DNA from: an uncultured Litorivicinus sp. | GTDB lineage: Bacteria > Pseudomonadota > Gammaproteobacteria > Pseudomonadales > Litorivicinaceae | Assembly: GCA_902541775.1 (NCBI GenBank) | Contig: CACBSE010000011.1 | Location: 1-36,080, forward strand | Direction: 5' to 3' | DNA: 36,080 bases | In this document: positions 17,630 through 25,176 of the stretch, piece by piece | Numbering within the stretch: position 1 is the first letter of the stretch | Layout of the letters: every line of letters starts with the position of its first letter | The notes under the pieces: generated by a model | Database searches by the model: none | What the model was told of the DNA's origin: nothing | What the model saw: the letters and a program-made list of their open reading frames with translations, nothing else | Position numbers and translations under genes: made by a program

Positions 17630-18707
17630 GTTAACTGGTCATCTCGTGACTCCGGATGGAGTGCTCAGAGGATCGATTGAATTTGATTCGACTATTCAAT
17701 CCCTATCCAAGTCAGCGCAGGTGGACGATCGGATTGTTCTACCGGGAATTATTGATTGCCATATTCACGGTGGAGGTGGCGGAGATGTCATGGACGGAAT
17801 GGATGGCATCCGCCAGCTTGCTCGTACGCATGCTCGATACGGACTGACTGCATTTTTAGCTACAACTGTTACCGCCGATGACGCATCGATTGATCAAGTA
17901 ATCGAGGCAACAAAAGTAGTGATGCACAACCGCGATCACTCTGAAGCACGTTGCCTTGGTGTTCATCTCGAGGGCCCGTATTTGAGTGAAGGGAAACTGG
18001 GTGCGCAACCCGCACTGACACGTCGAGTTGACCCATCGAAGGTTCTGTCGTGGTTTGAGTCTGGCGTCGTGCGCGTTATGACCTATGCGCCAGAACAAGA
18101 CCCGGACGGCGTTCTTCCTGTGCTTGCCGAAGAATTTGCCGTGAGATTGCAGATTGGGCATTCAGGATGTGACTATCATCGTGCACACGAGTTGTTCGAG
18201 CGCGGGACCGGGGTAACACATCTCTTTAATGCAATGACTGGCGTTCATCATCGTAGTCCTGGGATATCACAAGCTGCACTGTTAGCTGCCAAGTATTCGG
18301 AAATCATTTGCGATGGTGTTCATGTCACCGAACCATGCTTCCAATTAGCAAGGCAACAGATCTCGCAATTGTATTCTGTGACTGACTCCACCTCGGCTGC
18401 TGGTATGCCAGATGGTGAATATCAGCTGGGAACGCATCAGGTATTTAAAAAAGATGATGTTGTGCGTTTGAGTGATGGAACACTGGCTGGCAGTGCTGCC
18501 ACCGCGGAAGTCACTGTAAATACATTGCGTCGATCTGGATTAGAATGGCCAGAAATTGCAGCAATGACAAGTACGCGACCTGCGTCGTGGCTAGGCTTGA
18601 CGAACCAGGGAGCGATCATCCAAGGGAACGTGTCAGATTTTGTAACTTTTCGTGGTCAAACCCTCGAATCGGTGTGGATTGATGGGCAGCCGATAATTGA
18701 GGTTTGA
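17622..18707 (+). CDS. nagA: N-acetylglucosamine-6-phosphate deacetylase NagA
   Basis: This is a 361-residue amidohydrolase that converts GlcNAc-6-P to GlcN-6-P and acetate. Motifs: metal-binding His47 and His49 in DCHIHGGGG, metal-ligand Glu in GVHLEGPYL, HSGCDYHRA, THLFNAM, and the catalytic Asp region TDSTSAAGMPDGEY. I chose ATG 17622 (MPELTGHLVTPDGVL), which has GGGAG four bases upstream; a TTG at 17604 is in frame and would add six residues. It overlaps the kinase by 8 nt. The kinase-NagA pair makes GlcN-6-P, but no nagB deaminase or sugar transporter is in the window. Confidence 0.92.
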   Translation: MPELTGHLVTPDGVLRGSIEFDSTIQSLSKSAQVDDRIVLPGIIDCHIHGGGGGDVMDGMDGIRQLARTHARYGLTAFLATTVTADDASIDQVIEATKVVMHNRDHSEARCLGVHLEGPYLSEGKLGAQPALTRRVDPSKVLSWFESGVVRVMTYAPEQDPDGVLPVLAEEFAVRLQIGHSGCDYHRAHELFERGTGVTHLFNAMTGVHHRSPGISQAALLAAKYSEIICDGVHVTEPCFQLARQQISQLYSVTDSTSAAGMPDGEYQLGTHQVFKKDDVVRLSDGTLAGSAATAEVTVNTLRRSGLEWPEIAAMTSTRPASWLGLTNQGAIIQGNVSDFVTFRGQTLESVWIDGQPIIEV

Positions 18708-18773
18708 TCATTTAGGGCGACAAGAGCGCCTGGTTGATGTTCAATAGCGGTATTCAAAAAGAAAGGGTTTATT

Positions 18774-19208
18774 ATGCGATTAACTACTATTTTTTTGGTA
18801 TTTTTCAGTCTGGCGGGGTGTTCGACAGTTCCTGAGTCGTGGACATTTGATATGAAATTTTGGAAGTCAGATGAAGCCCCCGCGTTAGCCGAACCAACGA
18901 TGGACGCCGCTCCTTCTGAGGAAACGATCGCTCCCGAGCGAGCAACAACGCATGATACTGTGATTGAGTTGAATGCTGATCAACTTGCAAGAGTTGAGGT
19001 AGGGCAAACGAAAGATGAGGTGCTCGAGATTCTCGGGCCCGCTACTAATGTTGATCGCGGAACCACTTTGGCGGACCATTACATCAAAGGTGGTGAGGTT
19101 TATGATGTGCTGTATTTTCGAGCCCAGGTGGATGGTGTCGAAGAACTTCGCGCATTGTTATTCAAGGCAAACCAGTTGGTTGGAATTGGCTGGTCCGAAG
19201 TGGATTAA
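18774..19208 (+). CDS. Lipoprotein with BamE/SmpA-like C-terminal domain
   Basis: This 144-residue protein starts MRLTTIFLVFFSLAGCSTVPE, a lipoprotein signal with lipobox LAGC (Cys16). After an acidic, Pro/Ala/Glu-rich linker (about residues 30-65), the C-terminal 75 residues contain ARVEVGQTKDEVLEILGPAT. That is the signature turn-helix of the BamE/SmpA/OmlA-like fold, followed by strands (YDVLYFRAQVDGVEELRALLF). The role is unknown; BamE itself is a component of the outer-membrane beta-barrel assembly machine, but this is a divergent relative rather than BamE proper. The residue after the Cys is Ser, favouring outer-membrane localisation. GAAAGGG precedes the ATG. Confidence 0.78.
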   Translation: MRLTTIFLVFFSLAGCSTVPESWTFDMKFWKSDEAPALAEPTMDAAPSEETIAPERATTHDTVIELNADQLARVEVGQTKDEVLEILGPATNVDRGTTLADHYIKGGEVYDVLYFRAQVDGVEELRALLFKANQLVGIGWSEVD

Positions 19209-19210
19209 AA

Positions 19211-19282
19211 CCGCAAATCTAAATGCGAATGTGTTGCATTTAATCTTATGGTGAATTAACCTTTTTCTCATTAAATTTGCGG
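19211..19282 (+). repeat. Nested inverted repeats in the fbpA leader
   Basis: An outer 8-bp inverted repeat pairs CCGCAAAT (19211-19218) with ATTTGCGG (19275-19282). Inside it, AAATGC (19221-19226) pairs with GCATTT (19236-19241) around a 9-base loop. The outer right arm ends in the GG of the fbpA Shine-Dalgarno GGAG (19281-19284). The inner dyad core, TGCGAAT-G-TGTTGCA, only loosely resembles a 7-1-7 Fur box (8 of 14 positions). It could be an operator or an RNA fold masking the ribosome site. Confidence 0.5.
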
Positions 19283-19290
19283 AGAAATCA

Positions 19291-20304
19291 ATGCGTACCC
19301 ATCAAATCGTACCAACCCTAATCGCTCTAATCCTCGCAGGTCCCACGACGGCGGGTGAGGTGAATGTGTACTCCTCACGAAAAGATGCGCTTATCGTTCC
19401 ACTTCTCGATCGTTTTACCGAACAAACCAAAATCGAAGTCAACTTGATCACTGGTAAAGCAAATGCATTGTTGTCCCGAATTCAGGCAGAGGGCGCTGCA
19501 ACACCTGCTGATGTCTTGGTTACTGTTGACGCAGGGAATTTCCATCGCGCGAAAATGGCAGGGGTTCTCTCACCGGTCAAAAACGCTGTTCTTGCGGAGA
19601 AAATTCCTGTAAATCTTCGGGATCCGGATGATCAGTGGTTTGGTTTGACGGTTCGCGCACGTCCGATTTTTTATGTAAAGGACCGTGTGAATCCATCCGA
19701 GCTCTCCACCTATGAGGCCCTAACTAATTCTCAATGGAAAAATCGAGTTTGTATTCGATCATCGAACAACATTTATAATCAGTCGCTTGTGGCTTCAATG
19801 ATTGAAGCAAACGGTGCAGAGGCTACCCAAAAATGGGCTGAAGGCTTGGTGTCTAATTTGGCACGCAAGCCAACTGGCGGTGATACTGATCAGCTTCGTG
19901 CTGCCGCTGCGGGTCAATGTGACCTGGCCATTGCGAATACTTATTATTTTGGCCGACTGATTGAGTCAAAGAAATCAAAAGATCGCGAGGTGGTGTCCAA
20001 ATTGGGTGTGTTCTGGCCAAACCAGGATGGTCGAGGTTCGCATATCAACGTGTCTGCGATCGGGGTAACCAAACATGCTAAAAATCGTGACGAAGCCGTT
20101 CAACTATTGGAATTCATGGTGTCAGAAGAAGCGCAAGCATATTATGCGGAGATTAATCATGAGTACCCAGTCGTGGAGACTGTCGCCCCTTCGTCCACGA
20201 TTGCATCATTGGGCAAATTCAAATCAGATGCCTTGAATTTGAGTATCTTGGGAGTCAATAACAAACAGGCTGTCAAATTAATGGATCGCGCTGGTTGGCA
20301 ATAA
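19291..20304 (+). CDS. fbpA: Ferric iron ABC transporter, periplasmic binding protein
   Basis: This is a 337-residue secreted binding protein with a Sec signal peptide (residues 1-21, cleavage after TTA). The mature start GEVNVYSSRKDALI is typical of the FbpA/FutA/HitA family. The iron-ligand tyrosine pair is Tyr218-Tyr219 in IANTYYFGRL. TGKANALLSRIQAEG and PADVLVTVDAGN are family segments around the binding cleft. It captures free Fe(III) and delivers it to FbpB. GGAG is six bases before the ATG. The leader carries nested inverted repeats that may be regulatory. It overlaps fbpB by 10 nt. Confidence 0.94.
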   Translation: MRTHQIVPTLIALILAGPTTAGEVNVYSSRKDALIVPLLDRFTEQTKIEVNLITGKANALLSRIQAEGAATPADVLVTVDAGNFHRAKMAGVLSPVKNAVLAEKIPVNLRDPDDQWFGLTVRARPIFYVKDRVNPSELSTYEALTNSQWKNRVCIRSSNNIYNQSLVASMIEANGAEATQKWAEGLVSNLARKPTGGDTDQLRAAAAGQCDLAIANTYYFGRLIESKKSKDREVVSKLGVFWPNQDGRGSHINVSAIGVTKHAKNRDEAVQLLEFMVSEEAQAYYAEINHEYPVVETVAPSSTIASLGKFKSDALNLSILGVNNKQAVKLMDRAGWQ

Positions 20305-21941
20305 CTTCAAGTCACCAACCGGTTCGTTGGCCATTCAATCTGCCCAACAAGTTGCTGTTTACCACAGTCATTGCCGCACTATGTGTGGCTTTGCCTATCT
20401 TAGTGGTTATCAGTTTTGTTATCACTGGGGCATCCGATGCGTGGTCACACCTCTTTGATACATTACTCGGTAGATACGCTCTAAATTCCTTGATGCTATC
20501 TGTATTAGTCGCCATCGGCGTCGTGATGCTTGGTGTTCCTACCGCATGGATCATTTCTTTTTATCGGTTTAAGGGACGGGGAATTCTGTCTTGGCTGTTG
20601 TTACTTCCGATGGCCTATCCCGCTTACATCCTCGCTTACACCTATACCGGAGTGCTCGATTTTAGTGGTCCGGTCCTCACCTTTTTGAGGGACGTTGGTG
20701 CACCTCATTGGCTCATGAGCCCGTTGTTGAATATTCGCTCGTTACCCGGCGCTGCTTTGATGTTGAGCCTGGTGTTGTATCCTTACGTATACTTGCTTGC
20801 TCGTGCCGCCTTTATGGAACAGTCTGCGAACCTCATGGAGGCTGCCTACACGCTGGGGCAAGGTCGCTGGCGAGTATTGACCCGCATTGTCATCCCGATG
20901 GCTCGTCCCGCCATCGCAGCAGGGATACTGCTGGCGGTCATGGAGACATTGGCTGACTTCGGAACCGTCCAATTTTTCGGTGTCCAAACGTTTACCACCG
21001 GAATTGTCAGAACATATTATGGATTTGGCGATCTTGTCGGTGCTGCTCAATTGAGTACGTTGCTCCTAGGCTGTGTATTCTTTTTAGTTGTTTTTGAGAA
21101 AGCCTCGCGGAGTAAAGTCCGGTATTATTCCGACCGACTTCGCAAGTTGAATCAGACCAGTGTGGTTCTCACCGGCTGGAGACAGACGACCGCTCAAATC
21201 TTGTGTGTCCTGCCGGTGTGTTTTGGATTCTTGCTACCAACCGGAATCCTCAGTTTTTGGGCATTCTTTTTCGCCGAACTGCAGTCGATGTGGAGCTTGA
21301 TTGTCAGTAGTTTCTTTTTGGCGGGATTTGCATCTGTTTTTATTGTGATGGTCGCTCTAGTGATTTGTTACGCCAATCGCCTGTATCCGGCTCAGTGGCT
21401 TAACCACACGACGACATTCGTTGGACTCGGGTATGCACTACCCGGTGTTGTCGTTGCGATTGGTGTGTTGATTCCTTTTGGTGCTGTCGATCGGTTCATA
21501 TCTGGCGTACTTGCTCCTTTTGGAATTGCTCCATCGCTCTGGCTATCCGGGACTTTGGTGGCTTTGGTTTTTGCATATCTTGTGCGATTCTTAGCCGTAG
21601 CGACCGGAAATCTCACAAGCGGCTTATCTCGTATACGTCCGAGTATTGATCAAAGTGGACGACTTTTGGGACTTAATCAGTTTGGCGTCATTTCAAAATT
21701 ACATGTCCCATTAATTCGAGGTTCTGTGTTCACTGCGGTCTTGGTTTGTTTTGTCGATATTTTGAAAGAGTTACCAGCAACATTGATCTTACGTCCTTTT
21801 GATTTCAATACGCTGGCCGTCAAAGCCTACGAACTCGCCGGTGATGAGCGACTGATCGACGCATCTGTCCCATCAATATTGATAGTGCTGGTGGGTCTCG
21901 TTCCTGTTGTTTGGTTAAACCGATCAGTGACTCAGGAATAA
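20295..21941 (+). CDS. fbpB: Ferric iron ABC transporter, fused permease
   Basis: This is a 548-residue inner-membrane permease with about 12 membrane segments made of two fused halves, as in FbpB/HitB. Each half has an EAA loop: EAAYTLGQGRWRVLTRIVIP near residues 180-200, and a divergent second one, QSGRLLGLNQFGVISKLHVP, near 452-471. The start is TTG at 20295, inside the end of fbpA, so translation is coupled. No ATG in frame gives a full first membrane segment. It works with FbpA and FbpC to import Fe(III). Confidence 0.92.
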   Translation: MAITSSHQPVRWPFNLPNKLLFTTVIAALCVALPILVVISFVITGASDAWSHLFDTLLGRYALNSLMLSVLVAIGVVMLGVPTAWIISFYRFKGRGILSWLLLLPMAYPAYILAYTYTGVLDFSGPVLTFLRDVGAPHWLMSPLLNIRSLPGAALMLSLVLYPYVYLLARAAFMEQSANLMEAAYTLGQGRWRVLTRIVIPMARPAIAAGILLAVMETLADFGTVQFFGVQTFTTGIVRTYYGFGDLVGAAQLSTLLLGCVFFLVVFEKASRSKVRYYSDRLRKLNQTSVVLTGWRQTTAQILCVLPVCFGFLLPTGILSFWAFFFAELQSMWSLIVSSFFLAGFASVFIVMVALVICYANRLYPAQWLNHTTTFVGLGYALPGVVVAIGVLIPFGAVDRFISGVLAPFGIAPSLWLSGTLVALVFAYLVRFLAVATGNLTSGLSRIRPSIDQSGRLLGLNQFGVISKLHVPLIRGSVFTAVLVCFVDILKELPATLILRPFDFNTLAVKAYELAGDERLIDASVPSILIVLVGLVPVVWLNRSVTQE

Positions 21942-21943
21942 AA

Positions 21944-22990
21944 GTGGATACAGCTGCTTTGATGATCAGGAACCTCAACCTGTCATACCAAGACGGTTTA
22001 ATCGTTGATGATGTGACTTTGGGGTTGAAACCACAGGAACTTGGTTGCTTACTCGGGCCGAGCGGTTGTGGGAAGTCGACGCTGTTGCGTGCGATTGCGG
22101 GATTCCAAGAGCTCGATTCAGGCGAAATCTGGCTCGACAACGAGTTACTGTCCACCGAACGTCGCCGCATCCCGCCGGAGGATCGCGGTGTCGGCATGGT
22201 GTTTCAAGACATCGCGCTTTTCCCCCACCTGACTGTCGGAGACAACATTGCCTTTGGATTGACAGGTTGGTCAGACACAAGCCAGCGTAAACGGATTGCT
22301 GAGTTACTTGATTTGATTGGTCTGATCGGATTGGGTCGACGGTATCCGCATGAACTCTCAGGCGGACAGCAGCAACGTGTGGCTTTGGCTCGAGCGATGG
22401 CACCAAAGCCAAAGTTACTTCTACTGGATGAACCGTTTTCTGGACTGGATACAGAGCTTCGCGGCCGTCTTGCCAGCGAGGTGAGAACGATTCTGAAAAG
22501 TGATGGGATTTGTTCGTTGTTGGTGACCCACGATCAACGCGAAGCATTCGATTTTGCCGATCGCATTGCCGTGATGCACGAAGGACATATCTGTCAGTTC
22601 GATACGCCATTTAATCTTTATCACGAGCCCACAGACCCATTTGTCGCGCATTTTGTCGGCGCAGGGGAAATGATTGATGCAACAATCGAGGGTCCACGTT
22701 CGGTCTCAAGCCCGCTGGGCGTGTTAACGAATGATGAGGACCTTGAGTTTCCGATTAACTCGGATGTACAAATATTCCTGCGACCTGATGATCTCATTCA
22801 TGACGATGATTCGACCTACCAGGCTACGCTCGTTGGCAAGCACTTTCGGGGCGCACATCACCTTTATGAAGTGAAGCTGGATAATGGGGTGATCCTTGGA
22901 TGCCTGGCTCCATCACATCATAATCATGCCATTGGCGAAATGATTGGGGTCAGTCTCGATATTGAGCATTTGGTGGTTTTCCCGAAATGA
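21944..22990 (+). CDS. fbpC: Ferric iron ABC transporter, ATP-binding protein
   Basis: This is a 348-residue ABC ATPase: Walker A GPSGCGKST near residues 38-46, Q-loop VFQDIALFP, signature LSGGQQQRVALARA, Walker B LLLLDEPFSGLD and the switch His in VTHDQREAF. The C-terminal 110 residues form a TOBE-type regulatory domain (FLRPDDLIH). I chose GTG 21944, two bases after the fbpB stop, with AGGA seven bases upstream; an in-frame TTG at 21911 would start inside fbpB and has no ribosome site. Its stop overlaps the initiator of the decayed PPK2 gene by 4 nt. Confidence 0.93.
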   Translation: MDTAALMIRNLNLSYQDGLIVDDVTLGLKPQELGCLLGPSGCGKSTLLRAIAGFQELDSGEIWLDNELLSTERRRIPPEDRGVGMVFQDIALFPHLTVGDNIAFGLTGWSDTSQRKRIAELLDLIGLIGLGRRYPHELSGGQQQRVALARAMAPKPKLLLLDEPFSGLDTELRGRLASEVRTILKSDGICSLLVTHDQREAFDFADRIAVMHEGHICQFDTPFNLYHEPTDPFVAHFVGAGEMIDATIEGPRSVSSPLGVLTNDEDLEFPINSDVQIFLRPDDLIHDDDSTYQATLVGKHFRGAHHLYEVKLDNGVILGCLAPSHHNHAIGEMIGVSLDIEHLVVFPK

Positions 22991-23710
22991 CCAGCTCTGA
23001 CTCTTCAGCGTCTGGCTATCAAGCTGCGCCTCAGGAACTACTTTTGTATTTACGCATGGCGCAATCGCAATCTGTTGTCAAAGCACCAAGGCGACTATCG
23101 TATTTTAGGGATACGATATTGCTCACAAGGGTGGTGTGATCAGAGAACTATCAAATGCCTGGGATTCGCAAAAATTTGAACTACATCCGATTCGTCTGCC
23201 GAGTACTAAAAAGGTCGGTCATCCATGCATTGGTGTTTGTGGAAACAGCTTCTGGCACCAGGCCAGATCGTGATATTTGAGCGGTCATGGGATGAACGGA
23301 TCGATTACGGAATATAAGACAGTGAGTTAATCGGGTATCTCTGAAATTAAAGCCTTTGAGGAAGTGCTCCATGCCAACCAGATCACGCTCATTAAGCAGG
23401 ATCTTAAGATTGACTCCAAGGGCCGTCGGACTGGTCATTGCGTCAGGAAGCAAATCCCAAAAAACATTTGAAGGTTACAGTCACTAATATCGAAAGTTTC
23501 GATCGTCGAGTCGATTATGAATTTGCATTTGATGCAAATTTTACTCGTGATGCAGTGAGTTCATCGCAACTGCTTAACACCAATCGAAAGTGGCAGCGAC
23601 GTTCGGTAGCGTTACGCGCCGTCAGTGACTCTTTGGGAGCCAAGTTAACTTTAAGAACGAGCGTGTGCAATTCGGGCGTGATTGAACGATTGGGAGGGTT
23701 GTTGAAATAA
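22987..23710 (+). pseudogene. Decayed PPK2-family polyphosphate kinase (multiple frameshifts)
   Basis: Reading across frames recovers a whole PPK2-type kinase of about 240 residues. Frame 1 from ATG 22987 gives the N-terminal helix (QELLLYLRMAQ ... APRRLSYF) and stops at 23137. Frame 3 from 23109 gives GYDIAHKGGVIRELSNAW and ELHPIRLPST, matching the family Walker A region (G-x-D-A-A-G-K-G-G) with its Gly lost, and ends at TGA 23271. Frame 2 from 23252 gives LAPGQIVIFERSWDER, matching PGQIVIFDRSWY-R, and ends at TAA 23315. Frame 3 from 23331 gives EIKAFEEVLHANQITLIK. Frame 2 from 23438 gives NPKKHLKVT and NTNRKWQRRSVAL, the family C-terminal lid and ANRKW segments. Active enzymes use polyphosphate to phosphorylate nucleotides. 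The former start overlaps the fbpC stop (ATGA), so it was once coupled to fbpABC. Confidence 0.78.
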
Positions 23711-24540
23711 TGATGTCAATTGAACTAAAGCTCGGTAGAGTCCGTATGATGAACGCTCAAATATTTTGTTTAACGGTCTGGACAGTTTTAGCGACTTCGT
23801 CGATTGCAGATGGTCTGTATCGCTCGGATGTCACCTTTGTTTCGGATGTGGACAGGCAAGCTGAGGTCGAGAAACTGATTGCGATTGAAACACCATCGGA
23901 ACAGCAATACCTGACTCAAATTGCGTTAGAGAAACCTGAAGTATTTGCTCGTCAACTCAGGCGGGCTCGAGAGATCCTTCGCATTGGAGGTGAGCCCTCG
24001 CAAATACGCTCGAAACTGACGGCCGAAGGGTTTTATTCTCCGGACACTCAGTCTGCATTAGAGGCGTTTTTTCTGAGCCTTCACCCAGAAGATGTGATTA
24101 ACATATCGCACTCGATGAACTTTGTGATGCGTCTTAATAACCCGACGAATGAGTGGACGCACTTATTAGACGCAACGGGGAAGCTCGACGATTACGCTGC
24201 GTTGGAGTGTGCACCAAATCAGGTGCCAACGAAGTTTCTGGGTCCACCCGAGCATCAATATTTGATGCAGGTCGCGCATCCAAATATGGAGTTATCGTTA
24301 TGGCGCTTTGATGCAAGAGAAGCAATCACTTACCCAATCGCTACAGCAACGGAGACAACGGTTGAAACATACCTATTCATTGATCGGTTCGGAGCGGAAC
24401 TTGGGATGTTGAATCGCGAAAATTTGTCGATGCAGTTGCCGACAGGGGATATCCTACAATGCCAAAAAGTTGACGCGTCAATTATGCGTGCTTATCAGGA
24501 CCATCGTCGCGAATTGATCCTTTCTGAGAAACAGCTTTAG
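23710..24540 (+). CDS. Secreted protein of unknown function
   Basis: I do not recognise a family. The 276-residue product has a signal peptide: MMNAQIFCLTVWTVLATSSIADG, cleavage probably after SIA. This begins at the internal ATG 23746, so the true start may be there; the upstream ATG at 23710 has GGGAGGG about 11 bases before it but adds a 12-residue leader. The N-terminal half of the mature protein is helical and charged (EKPEVFARQLRRAREILRIGG). The C-terminal half looks beta-rich (MELSLWRFDAREAITYPIATATETTVETYLFIDRFG), with two cysteines (in LECAPN and ILQCQK) that could form a disulfide. It follows the PPK2 pseudogene and converges on a small secreted protein with a 4-nt overlap. Confidence 0.7.
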   Translation: MMSIELKLGRVRMMNAQIFCLTVWTVLATSSIADGLYRSDVTFVSDVDRQAEVEKLIAIETPSEQQYLTQIALEKPEVFARQLRRAREILRIGGEPSQIRSKLTAEGFYSPDTQSALEAFFLSLHPEDVINISHSMNFVMRLNNPTNEWTHLLDATGKLDDYAALECAPNQVPTKFLGPPEHQYLMQVAHPNMELSLWRFDAREAITYPIATATETTVETYLFIDRFGAELGMLNRENLSMQLPTGDILQCQKVDASIMRAYQDHRRELILSEKQL

Positions 24541-24890
24541 TTCTCATTCCGACACGGATAACGACTCATCATTGCAACTCGGATTACGCCTTGCGCAGGG
24601 GCCGCAAGGTCAGGATCTCGATCACTGATATAGTCTTTGACCACCGCCATCAGATTTCGAATCTGCATTTGATCTGCCGGTGCGTTGAAGCAAAATGTTA
24701 GCGAGTCTTGCTCGCGGCGGTTGTTCCAGCTGTGCACAATTCCCGCGAGAAACCCATGCGCTAGCATGCTGGCAGGTGTCCCGAATGCTTGGTTTGCTTG
24801 CGACAACCAGAGTTCGCCTGAATACGCCGATGCATGCGTACCAAAGCTTGTAGTGATCAGAAAAATGATCACGCGAGCCGTTTGTTTCAT
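24537..24890 (-). CDS. Small secreted Rap1a/Tai-like protein
   Basis: This is a 117-residue protein with signal peptide MKQTARVIIFLITTSFGTHASA. The mature part follows the Rap1a/Tai pattern: a first helix ending in AHGFLAGIVHSW, then TFCFNAPADQMQIRNLMAVVKDYISDRDPDL, APAQGVIRVAMMS and a terminal RYPC. The two cysteines of FCFNAP and RYPC would form the conserved disulfide. Named members are periplasmic immunity proteins against type VI secretion effectors (Rap1a, Tai4), but most relatives occur without a secretion system, as here, so an immunity role is not implied. It is a single gene converging on the previous one. Confidence 0.68.
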   Translation of the reverse strand: MKQTARVIIFLITTSFGTHASAYSGELWLSQANQAFGTPASMLAHGFLAGIVHSWNNRREQDSLTFCFNAPADQMQIRNLMAVVKDYISDRDPDLAAPAQGVIRVAMMSRYPCRNEN

Positions 24891-25176
24891 TGAGACCTCA
24901 AATACCTTCAGTGGCTTAAGTTATCGGATAGATTGCCAATATTTTTAACATGAAATCAGTATTGTTGGCATCGCTGAGAACAAACAAGTTGCTGCATGAA
25001 TGTTGACCGATGTGCGGGTCTGTGTTTCGAAATAATTGGTGCTCTGCAATCATGGTATTAGCCCATATTGTGGTTGAAACGAGGTGCAACTTAGCCAACA
25101 ATGATGGTCCGAATTGGATGCATAGGCCACGATTTGCTCTGTCCCAATTTGGTCAGACTGATAATAAGTGGACTTT

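Noticed and set aside
23438..23710. A 90-codon plus-strand frame as an independent hypothetical gene
   Set aside because: Its sequence matches the C-terminal third of PPK2 proteins and continues the other fragments upstream, so it is part of the pseudogene.
24891..25176. A 9-bp inverted repeat (ATTGTTGGC near 24960, GCCAACAAT near 25096) in the gap before the M23 gene
   Set aside because: The arms are about 130 bp apart with no further pairing; a match of this size is not unlikely by chance.
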